Positions 1-6,892 of a stretch of DNA of 64,000 bases are shown here, in pieces. Each line of letters opens with the position of its first letter. Positions within the stretch are counted from its first letter, which is position 1. Source of the stretch: Acidobacteriota bacterium (lineage in GTDB: Bacteria; Acidobacteriota; Vicinamibacteria; Vicinamibacterales; UBA8438); NCBI GenBank assembly GCA_009838525.1, contig VXRJ01000034.1, forward strand, positions 235,945-299,944. The letters run 5' to 3'. The notes below the pieces were generated by a model. It ran no database searches, was not told the origin of the DNA, and was given only the letters and a program-made list of their open reading frames with translations. The translations under genes were made by a program, and so were the position numbers.

Positions 1-1914
1 CGGCGGCGGTGGCGGCGGCGCGCCGAGCAGCGTTTCGAGCACCCACAGGCCCCGCAAGACGACGGAGGTCCGGTTGGCGTAGGACGTCACCGTCAGCAGG
101 CTCGCGTGGCCGAGCAGGCCGTGTCGCCGGTCGTCGTTCCAGCCGACGCGGCGGAAGCGACTGCCGTAGATCCCCTCAACGCCGTAGTGGTCCGCCAACT
201 GCTCGTTCAGGAACGTGTAGTCGGCCGTCAGCAGTTCGTCGATGGGACGATCCGCGCGCACCTGACTCTCGAAGAACAGCTCGGTCTCGCGCACCATCGC
301 GTTCCGGAGCGAATCGTTGAATCCGGCGAAGAGCGCGCCGTCCGGATCCTGGGAGTGGATGTTCCGCATCTGCAGCCACTGCCCCGCAAAGTCGTTCATG
401 AACCGGGTGGATCGCCGGTCCGCCAGCAGCCGCCGCACCTGGCCGGCCAGCACGCCGGGATCGCGGAGGCGGCCCTGCTCGGCCAGTTCGAGCAACTCGT
501 CGTCGGGGACGCTCTTCCAGAGGAAGAACGAGAGCCGGGTGGCCAGCTCCAGGTCGGTCAGCTCGTAGATGGCGCCCGGCTGTGTGTCGACGGGTTGGCG
601 CTCGACGCGCAGCAGGAAGCCCGGCATGGCGAGCAGCGCCTCGAGCGCGCGCTCGATGCCCGCCTCGAAATCGCGCGCCGCGCGCCCCTCGCGGTAGACG
701 GTGAGTAACGGATCAAGGTCGTCGTCCGTGACCGGCCGGCGGTAGGCGCGCCGGGCCAGCGTGCCGAGGATCCGCCGCGCGCACGCTTCCTCTGCCGCGG
801 TCTCCGGGCTCTCCGGCCGGCACGTGAAGATGCGCTGCCGGCTGGGCGTGTTCGCCGGCACGGCGCCGTCGAACGGCCCGGACAGGTACAGCATGTCGAT
901 TCCCGGCAGGTCGGTGGGGACGTTGGGCGAGGGTGCGGAATCGGTGAAGCCGACCGAGACGAGCCGGGTCCCGGCGCGCACGGGGAGGCGGATCTCCAGC
1001 TCGTTGTCGGCGGTCATCCGGTACTCGTGGAGGCGCTGCCCCTCGACGTCGTCTTCCGGGACGGCGATCAACTGCCCGGGATCAGGGCCGGGAAACCGCC
1101 CGCCGATGTTGAAGCGCCGGATCAGTTCGTGATCGATCCGCAGCTCAATCTGATGCTCGTCTTCCGCGATGCCGTCGATCGTTTCGATCGTCTCATTCCG
1201 CTTCAGGCGGATGGCGAAGAGGTATTCGCCGTCGAGCGGGAAGTTGTGACGCACGGCGAGCCCGCCATGAGTCGCGAACGGCATGTCGTCGCTGCGCCGG
1301 ACGTCGCGCCGTTCGTAACCGACCTTGTAGACCTGCATCACCGCCCGATTGTCGGGACTCCCGACCGCGGCGCGGCTGATCTTCGTCGCCGCGGCGATGT
1401 AGCGGTCCATCAGCGCCGGCGTAATCGAGAGCACGTCGGCGTTGTTGTCGAAGCCGAAACCCGCCATGTCGCTGGGCAGCAGCGCCTCCCCGTCGATCTC
1501 GAGCGCCAGCAGGTCGTAGATGGCGTTGACGTACTCCAGCCGGTTCAGCCGTCGGGAGGCGACGCGGCCCGGGTCGGGGCGTTCGGCGGCGACCCGATCG
1601 AGGGCGGATTCCAGCGCGCCGGCGAACGCGTCGATCTCGGCCTCATCGGGACGGGGGCGTCCCTCGGGCGGCATCTGTCCGCTCCGGAGCTTGCGGACGA
1701 CCCTCTCGAGCGTCTCGGCGTTGCCGGCGATGTCGCCGATGTCGAGCCGGTCGAGCATCAGTCCGGCAGTCTGCAGCCGCTCGTTGTGGCAGGTAACGCA
1801 GTAGCGGTCGAACAGTACGCGCTCCGGCGCCTGCGCCGCGGCGGACAGCGGTGACAAGAAAACCGCGGTCGCGCACGCGGCCAGCGCGAGACGCACCGAT
1901 AGCAGCCTCGCCAT
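1..1914 (-). CDS. DUF1592/DUF1588-family diheme c-type cytochrome, cut by the left window edge
   Basis: Reading leftward from ATG at 1914, 638 codons stay open to base 1, so the 3' end lies outside the window. A Sec signal peptide (about residues 1-28, ending AAAQA) is followed by heme site CVTCH at residues 39-43 and, near residue 120, the DUF1587 motif RLNRLEYVNAIYDLL. The last visible residues are the proline-rich start of DUF1588 (LETLLGAPPPPPP). The missing end should hold a second CxxCH and DUF1585, as in the three complete paralogues at 22655-25138, 38715-41150 and 53240-55702. In those loci a DUF1552 gene and an ankyrin gene follow, so they may lie just left of this window. Role inferred: periplasmic electron-transfer or oxidase component. 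Divergent from the glycosylase gene at 2036. Confidence 0.9.
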   Translation of the reverse strand, partial: MARLLSVRLALAACATAVFLSPLSAAAQAPERVLFDRYCVTCHNERLQTAGLMLDRLDIGDIAGNAETLERVVRKLRSGQMPPEGRPRPDEAEIDAFAGALESALDRVAAERPDPGRVASRRLNRLEYVNAIYDLLALEIDGEALLPSDMAGFGFDNNADVLSITPALMDRYIAAATKISRAAVGSPDNRAVMQVYKVGYERRDVRRSDDMPFATHGGLAVRHNFPLDGEYLFAIRLKRNETIETIDGIAEDEHQIELRIDHELIRRFNIGGRFPGPDPGQLIAVPEDDVEGQRLHEYRMTADNELEIRLPVRAGTRLVSVGFTDSAPSPNVPTDLPGIDMLYLSGPFDGAVPANTPSRQRIFTCRPESPETAAEEACARRILGTLARRAYRRPVTDDDLDPLLTVYREGRAARDFEAGIERALEALLAMPGFLLRVERQPVDTQPGAIYELTDLELATRLSFFLWKSVPDDELLELAEQGRLRDPGVLAGQVRRLLADRRSTRFMNDFAGQWLQMRNIHSQDPDGALFAGFNDSLRNAMVRETELFFESQVRADRPIDELLTADYTFLNEQLADHYGVEGIYGSRFRRVGWNDDRRHGLLGHASLLTVTSYANRTSVVLRGLWVLETLLGAPPPPPP

Positions 1915-2035
1915 AAGCGCAAGTCTACCGCGCACCGCCGGGCGTTTGCTACCCGGGAATCGTGCCGTCCTGCTGCGATTCGGTGGGCGGAGTCGTCTTG
2001 CCGACGCGCCGCGCGGATGCTGGTAGGGTCTGGCC

Positions 2036-2752
2036 ATGGACGTCCTCGTAGCGGTTGCCGAAAAACTGCAGGAAAGGACCCGCCCCCTCCGGTTCGACGG
2101 CCCCGTCTCCCACGTGTATGCCCCGCTCGACTACGCCTGGGCGCCGCACCGCATGTACCTGGAGCGCTACGGGCGCGGGCCGCGGGAGATTCTCTTCGTC
2201 GGCATGAATCCCGGCCCGTTCGGAATGGCGCAGACCGGCGTGCCGTTCGGGGACGTGACGATGGTGCGGGACTGGCTCGGCATCGAGGCGCCGGTGGGGC
2301 GGCCGGAGCGCGAACATCCGCGGCGGCCCGTGCTCGGCTTCGGGATTGGTCGGGGAGAAGTGAGCGGCGCGCGTCTCTGGGGCTGGGCCCGGGACCGTTT
2401 CGGGACGCCGGAGCGCTTCTTTCGGCGCGCCTTCGTGTGGAACTACTGTCCCCTGTGTTTCGTCGACGACGGCGGGCGCAACGTCACCCCCGACAAGCTG
2501 CGTCCCCGCGAGGCGCGCGAGCGGCTGTTCGCGATCTGCGACGAGGCGCTGGCCGCGACGGTGGAGCACCTGCGGCCCGCCGTGGTGGTGGGCGTCGGCC
2601 GGTTCGCGGCCGACCGCGCCCGCCCGATCGCGGAAGCGGCCGGCGCACGATGCGGCGCCGCGCCCCATCCGAGCCCGGCCAGCCCGGCCGCGAACCGTGG
2701 TTGGCCTGGGATCTTCGACGCCGCCCTTCGCGAGCTGGATGTCGACATATAG
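2036..2752 (+). CDS. SMUG1-type (family 3) uracil-DNA glycosylase
   Basis: A 238-residue cytoplasmic protein with both hallmark motifs of single-strand-selective monofunctional uracil-DNA glycosylase: GMNPGPFGMAQTGVPFGD at residues 56-73 (water-activating Asn in GMN) and HPSPASPAANRGW at 211-223, the minor-groove wedge loop. The family excises uracil and oxidised pyrimidines from DNA by hydrolysing the N-glycosidic bond, starting base-excision repair. Length and motif spacing match the family. SMUG1 is best known from animals and occurs in only some bacteria, so family assignment is firm but substrate range is not. It lies 42 bases upstream of a PQQ dehydrogenase on the same strand with no functional link evident. 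The Shine-Dalgarno match is weak. Confidence 0.93.
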   Translation: MDVLVAVAEKLQERTRPLRFDGPVSHVYAPLDYAWAPHRMYLERYGRGPREILFVGMNPGPFGMAQTGVPFGDVTMVRDWLGIEAPVGRPEREHPRRPVLGFGIGRGEVSGARLWGWARDRFGTPERFFRRAFVWNYCPLCFVDDGGRNVTPDKLRPREARERLFAICDEALAATVEHLRPAVVVGVGRFAADRARPIAEAAGARCGAAPHPSPASPAANRGWPGIFDAALRELDVDI

Positions 2753-2794
2753 TGAGTCGTGGCCGCGGGCCGCAATCCAAGAGGGAGACGAGCC

Positions 2795-4786
2795 ATGCGA
2801 TTCGCTATCCGAAGACGGTTGTCGCTGCGTCGATCGAGGATTGCTGCCGGGGCCTTCGCGGCGTTCGCGGTGACGGCGCTGCTTGCGGCCCCGGCACTGG
2901 CCCAGGCACCCGACCGGAGCCCCGCCGCGGACTGGCCGACCTACAACCGCGACCTGGCGGGGACACGCTACTCGCCCCTCGACCAGATCAACACCAGCAA
3001 CGTCGGCGAGCTGCAGGAAGTCTGGTCGTACCGCTTCCATCCCGAGGACGGCTTCATCGAAGGCCCGAGTCCGGCGGAGCTCTTCCAGCAGGTCACGCCC
3101 ATCGTGGTGGACGGCGTCATGTACCTGGCCGCCGGCAACCGCGTGGTCGCCCTGCGGCCGGAGACCGGCGAGGAGATCTGGCGGCACGAGCTGAGCGAGG
3201 GGCTGGCGTCGTTCCGCGGCGTCGCCTACGGGCCGGCCACCGACGCCCACGAGGCCCGCATCTATTTCACCAGCCTGTCGAAGGTCATCGCTCTGAAGGC
3301 GGCGACCGGCGAGCGCGACGCCGCGTTCGGCGACGGGGGAGAGGCGGCGCTGCGCATCCCCTACACCGGCGTGCCGGTTATCTACGACGACACCCTGATC
3401 CTCGGATCGAGCGCCTTCGGACCGGGGCAGCTGCACATCGCGCCCCACTTGAACCAGCCGCGGGGCGGGGGAGAGCCTACGCGGGCCTGGCCGCGGGCTA
3501 TCGACGCGACGACCGGCGCCCTGCTCTGGGAATTCCCGACCCTGCCCACGGAGAACGACTTCGGCAGCGAGACGTGGGGCAACCAGAGCTGGCGCAACCG
3601 CATCGGAAACAACGTGTGGGCGTTCACGCTCACCGTCGACGAAGAGCGGGGCCTCGTCTACATGCCCGTCAGCAGTCCCGGCTCGAACTTCTATGGCGGC
3701 GACCGCCCCGGTTCCAACCTCTTCGCCAACTCGACCATCGCCATCGACATCCGGAGCGGCGAGCTCGCGTGGTACTTCCAGAACATCCACCGCGAGCTGT
3801 GGGACTACAACCTGCCGCCGGCGCCCGGCCTGCTCGACATCGAGCGCGACGGCGAGGTCATTCCCGCCGTCGCACAGGTCGGCAAGTCGGGCTGGATGTT
3901 CATCCTGAACCGGGTGACCGGCGAGCCGATCCACGGGATCGAGGAGCGGCCGGTGCCCGTCGGCGACGTGCCCGGCGAGCAGTACTCGCCGACCCAGCCC
4001 TTTCCCCTCGCGCCGCCCGCGGTCTCGCGGGTCAGCGTCGGCCCCGACGACATCGTGACGCCCGACGACACCACTCCAGAACACGCGGCCGCCTGCCGCG
4101 AGCTGTGGGACACCGTCGGCTACTACAACGACGGGCCGTACACGCCCATCCGGTACCGGCAGGAAGGCACGCCGCCGTCGCTCGTATTCCCCGGCACCGG
4201 CGGCGGCGTGAACTGGAACGGGACCGCCTACGATCCCGAGCTCGGCTACCTCTTCGTCAACTCCAAGGACGCGCCGATCAGCGGCTGGATGGTGGAGAAC
4301 GAAGAGTACGGTCCCGGCGTCGAGGACCAGGTGGCTTTCGTCCGCGAGGCCGGCCCGCCGTTCGAGGCCCCCATCTTCGACGCGGCCGGCGAGCGGCTCG
4401 GTGCGCTGCCCTGCTTCAAGCCGCCCTGGGCGAGCCTCTACGCGGTCCACGCGGCCAGCGGCGAGATCGCGTGGCAGGTGCCGCTGGGCATCGACGAGCT
4501 CCTGCCCGAGGGCAAGCAGCGCGTCGGCAGCCGGAACGTCGGCGGCGCCATCGTCACCGCGGGCGGCCTCGTGTTCATTGGCGCGACCGTCGACCGCCGC
4601 TTCCGGGCGTTCGACTCCCGCACCGGCGAGGAGCTGTGGACGGTCGCGTTCGACTACAACGTCGAGGCGGTCCCCATCACCTACGCGGGCAGCGACGGAA
4701 GACAGTACGTGGCGGCGAACGTCTCGGCGCCGGCCAGCGGCGAGCCGCGCGGGAACGAGCGGCTGGTAGTTTTCGCGCTGCCTTGA
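2795..4786 (+). CDS. PQQ-dependent dehydrogenase (eight-bladed quinoprotein), exported
   Basis: A 663-residue protein with a long arginine-rich Sec signal (about residues 1-36, ending ALAQA), then PQQ propeller repeats: the opening WPTYNRDLAGTRYSPLDQI, several tryptophan-docking segments (ETGEEIWRHE, SGELAWYFQN, SGEIAWQVPL) and the conserved HRELWDYNLPPAP. It should oxidise an alcohol or sugar in the periplasm using PQQ and a divalent cation. There is no C-terminal cytochrome domain, so electrons must pass to a separate carrier. ATG 2795 is chosen because AGGGAGA lies just upstream and the signal peptide begins there; GTG at 2759 would add an unconserved tail. It is distinct from the two closely related PQQ paralogues at 27805-29931 and 34194-36305. 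Substrate unknown. Confidence 0.9.
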   Translation: MRFAIRRRLSLRRSRIAAGAFAAFAVTALLAAPALAQAPDRSPAADWPTYNRDLAGTRYSPLDQINTSNVGELQEVWSYRFHPEDGFIEGPSPAELFQQVTPIVVDGVMYLAAGNRVVALRPETGEEIWRHELSEGLASFRGVAYGPATDAHEARIYFTSLSKVIALKAATGERDAAFGDGGEAALRIPYTGVPVIYDDTLILGSSAFGPGQLHIAPHLNQPRGGGEPTRAWPRAIDATTGALLWEFPTLPTENDFGSETWGNQSWRNRIGNNVWAFTLTVDEERGLVYMPVSSPGSNFYGGDRPGSNLFANSTIAIDIRSGELAWYFQNIHRELWDYNLPPAPGLLDIERDGEVIPAVAQVGKSGWMFILNRVTGEPIHGIEERPVPVGDVPGEQYSPTQPFPLAPPAVSRVSVGPDDIVTPDDTTPEHAAACRELWDTVGYYNDGPYTPIRYRQEGTPPSLVFPGTGGGVNWNGTAYDPELGYLFVNSKDAPISGWMVENEEYGPGVEDQVAFVREAGPPFEAPIFDAAGERLGALPCFKPPWASLYAVHAASGEIAWQVPLGIDELLPEGKQRVGSRNVGGAIVTAGGLVFIGATVDRRFRAFDSRTGEELWTVAFDYNVEAVPITYAGSDGRQYVAANVSAPASGEPRGNERLVVFALP

Positions 4787-4846
4787 CACCGGCAGGCGCT
4801 ACGTTGAGGCCGTCGCCGTCGTCCTCGACGGCGTGAGGTTGAACCG

Positions 4847-4919
4847 TTGACATGCAAGCGCACACTTGCATATCATGGGCCCCTGACATGCAAGCGAGCA
4901 CTTGCCTGATAATGTTCTT
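4847..4919 (+). promoter_or_regulatory. Duplicated promoter-operator of the ArsR gene
   Basis: Two direct repeats about 36 bases apart each combine promoter and palindrome. Unit 1: -35 TTGACA (4847-4852), perfect inverted repeat ATGCAAG-N6-CTTGCAT (4852-4871), -10 TATCAT (4871-4876), spacer 18. Unit 2: CTGACA (4883-4888), ATGCAAG-N6-CTTGCCT (4888-4907, one mismatch), -10 GATAAT (4908-4913), spacer 19. The palindromes fill the spacer between -35 and -10, the position expected for a repressor blocking RNA polymerase. The likely binder is the ArsR protein encoded directly downstream (inference). The unit-2 start point would fall on or next to the GTG at 4920. Confidence 0.7.
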
Positions 4920-5210
4920 GTGGACGTGTATCGCGCGATCGCTGACCCTACCCGGCGGGCCATCCTGGACGAACTTGTCGATCGGTCAGGCCAGTCGCTC
5001 TTCGAACTCTGCGCACGCCTGACCATGAAACACGGCATCAACTCCTCACGGCAGGCGATCACGCAGCACCTGGACGTCCTGGAGGCCGCCGGGCTGATTA
5101 GCACGAGGCGCGAGGGAAGGTCGAAGCTCCATTGGTTCGAGGGCGGCCCGCTGAAGGCCATCACGGAGCGTTGGCCGATCTCGACAGATGAAAGGGAGTT
5201 TGAAAGATGA
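4920..5210 (+). CDS. ArsR-family winged-helix transcriptional regulator
   Basis: A 96-residue regulator. DVYRAIADPTRRAILDEL at the N-terminus is the classic ArsR opening, followed by the recognition-helix region SSRQAITQHLDVLEAAGLI and the wing RREGRSKLHWFEG. There is no obvious metal-binding cysteine pair, so this is probably of the non-metal subgroup that controls VOC/SRPBCC partner genes. GTG 4920 is preferred over TTG 4902: the TTG lies inside the operator palindrome, and the ArsR homology begins at the GTG. No Shine-Dalgarno precedes it and the second promoter would give an almost leaderless transcript. It overlaps the VOC gene by four bases (ATGA), so the two are translationally coupled. 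Autoregulation through the upstream repeats is inferred. Confidence 0.85.
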   Translation: MDVYRAIADPTRRAILDELVDRSGQSLFELCARLTMKHGINSSRQAITQHLDVLEAAGLISTRREGRSKLHWFEGGPLKAITERWPISTDEREFER

Positions 5211-5593
5211 GAATTCACCTGGCCAGCGTCCCGGTAGACGACCAACGGAAGGCACTTCGCTTCTACACGGAAACGCTTGGCTTCCAGTTGAAGCACAACA
5301 TTCCCCTGGGAGAGCACGCCTGGATCACTGTGGTATCCGAGGAGGCTCCGGAGGGGACACAGTTGGTGCTCGAGCCCGATGCCCATCCCGCGGTGCGTCC
5401 GTTCAAGAGAGCGCTCGTAGAGGACGGTATCCCCTGGACCTCCTTCGCGGTCGACGACGTCGAAGCCGAACACGAGCGTCTCCTGGCAAGAGGTGTGCGA
5501 TTCGTACAGCCGCCAACAGACCTCGGGACTGTTATTGTCGCGGTATTCGACGATTCGTGCGGCAACTTGATCCAGATTGCAGAGGAGAAGTGA
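5207..5593 (+). CDS. VOC-family (glyoxalase/bleomycin-resistance fold) protein
   Basis: A 128-residue single-module vicinal-oxygen-chelate protein: N-terminal beta strand IHLASVPVDDQRKALRFYTE, a central GTQLVLEP strand, and the second half SFAVDDVEAEHERLLARGV ending in the typical FDDSCGNLIQIAE strand. VOC proteins bind a divalent metal and act as lyases, dioxygenases or resistance proteins; the substrate cannot be named here. His4 and the Glu of LVLEP are possible metal ligands. Preceded by AAAGGGAG and overlapping the ArsR stop codon by four bases, so it is co-transcribed with and probably controlled by that regulator. ArsR-VOC pairs of this type are common in soil bacteria. Confidence 0.9.
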   Translation: MRIHLASVPVDDQRKALRFYTETLGFQLKHNIPLGEHAWITVVSEEAPEGTQLVLEPDAHPAVRPFKRALVEDGIPWTSFAVDDVEAEHERLLARGVRFVQPPTDLGTVIVAVFDDSCGNLIQIAEEK

Positions 5594-5621
5594 CGGCGAG
5601 GTGCTTGCGCCGTAGAGTTTC

Positions 5622-5683
5622 GCGCCAGCTAAACTTCCAACGCGCCGGGCACGCTTTTGCGCCAGCTAAACTTCCAACGCGCC
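5622..5683. repeat. Two 25-bp direct repeats, 37 bp apart
   Basis: GCGCCAGCTAAACTTCCAAC plus GCGCC occurs identically at 5622-5646 and 5659-5683, in the gap between the VOC gene and the amidohydrolase. The unit starts and ends with GCGCC/GCGCC-like arms around a less GC-rich core. It lies upstream of the amidohydrolase Shine-Dalgarno (5705-5717), so it could be a pair of regulator-binding sites or a small dispersed repeat. No third copy was noticed in the window. Confidence 0.75.
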
Positions 5684-5725
5684 CGCACGGGCGCGCGTGC
5701 TCGCAAGGAGGCAGGAGTGACGACC

Positions 5726-6859
5726 ATGGATGACATCTCGCGACGGACGTTCTTCGGTCGAGCGGCGGCGGGGGCCCTCGGGGCCGCGGCGGGAACGGCT
5801 GGTCTGCCCGGCTCGATGCGCGCTCGTGCCCAGACCCAGCGCACGGCGGCGCCGAGCGGTCCTCGCGCCGACTGGCTGGCGCTGACCGACGAGGCCGTGG
5901 TGGAACCGGAGCTGCCCATCATCGACCCGCACCACCACCTGTGGGATCGCCCTGGCAACCGCTACCTGTTGGAGGAGTTGCTCGAGGACACGAACACGCA
6001 CAACGTCCGTCAAACCGTCTTCGTCGAGTGCACGTCGATGTATCGGGCGGACGGTCCGGAGGAGCTCCGTATCGTGGGCGAGACGGAGTTCGTGCAGGGC
6101 GTCGCCGCCATGAGCGCGAGCGGCCAGTACGGTGAAACCCGGGTGGCGACCGGGATCGTGGGGTCGGCCGACCTGCTCCTCGGCGACCGCGTGGCGCCGG
6201 TGCTCGAGGCGCAGATCGCGGCCAGCCCGCAGCGCTTCCGGGGCGTCCGCCATCGGGCCGCCTGGGCGGAGCCGCCCGTCGTGGCGCGGCGTCCGACCGG
6301 ACCCGAGCATCTGCTTCTCGATCCCGAGTTCCGTCGTGGCTACGCGCACCTGCGCCCCTACGGACTCACGTTCGAGGGCTGGCTCTATCACACCCACATT
6401 GCAGACCTGGCCGACCTCGCGGATGCGTTCCCCGACACGACCATCATCTTCAACCACCTCGGCGGGCCCATCGGGATCGGGCCCTACGCCGGACGCCATG
6501 ACGAGGTCTTCGAGGTCTGGAGGCCAGCCGTGACCGAGCTGGCCCGACGTCCGAACGTGGTGGCGAAGGTGGGTGGGATCCAGATGGTCGTTAACGGCTA
6601 CGGCTGGCACGAGCGCGACCGGCCGCCGACCTCGGACGAGTTGCTCGAGGCCAACGGCGACTGGTATCGCCACATCATCGAGGCGTTCGGGCCGCAGCGC
6701 TGCATGTTCGAGAGCAACTTCCCGGTCGACAAACTGTCGTGCTCGTACACCGTGCTCTGGAACCAGTTCAAGAAGCTGACGCGGGGGTTCTCGGCCGACG
6801 AGCGGGCGGCGATGTTCCACGACACCGCGTTACGGGTCTACCGGCTCCCGCGGGTCTGA
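5726..6859 (+). CDS. Tat-exported amidohydrolase (amidohydrolase_2 / COG3618 type)
   Basis: A 377-residue metal-dependent hydrolase. The N-terminus has a twin-arginine signal (SRRTFFGRAAAG, residues 5-16) with an alanine-rich hydrophobic stretch. The barrel begins with IIDPHHHLWD (residues 65-74), the metal-binding motif of the 2-pyrone-4,6-dicarboxylate hydrolase / L-fuconolactonase family, followed by FNHLGGPIG and the late FESNFPVDK segment with the catalytic Asp. It should hydrolyse a lactone or C-C/C-N bond; substrate unknown, and periplasmic placement is unusual for the family. ATG 5726 follows CAGGAG at good spacing; GTG 5717, five bases after AAGGAGG, is an alternative adding three residues. 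Convergent with the permease gene ending at 6893. Confidence 0.9.
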   Translation: MDDISRRTFFGRAAAGALGAAAGTAGLPGSMRARAQTQRTAAPSGPRADWLALTDEAVVEPELPIIDPHHHLWDRPGNRYLLEELLEDTNTHNVRQTVFVECTSMYRADGPEELRIVGETEFVQGVAAMSASGQYGETRVATGIVGSADLLLGDRVAPVLEAQIAASPQRFRGVRHRAAWAEPPVVARRPTGPEHLLLDPEFRRGYAHLRPYGLTFEGWLYHTHIADLADLADAFPDTTIIFNHLGGPIGIGPYAGRHDEVFEVWRPAVTELARRPNVVAKVGGIQMVVNGYGWHERDRPPTSDELLEANGDWYRHIIEAFGPQRCMFESNFPVDKLSCSYTVLWNQFKKLTRGFSADERAAMFHDTALRVYRLPRV

Positions 6860-6892
6860 CAAGGCAAGAGACGACGGTCGACACCGGAACCG

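Noticed and set aside
1..20. CGG-rich tandem repeat at the left end
   Set aside because: It encodes the poly-proline stretch of DUF1588 on the minus strand, also present in the paralogues.
1949..4789. A 946-codon open frame on the minus strand over the glycosylase and PQQ genes
   Set aside because: It is a high-GC shadow: low-complexity Arg/Val/Ala-rich translation, no domain, and both plus-strand genes have clear family motifs.
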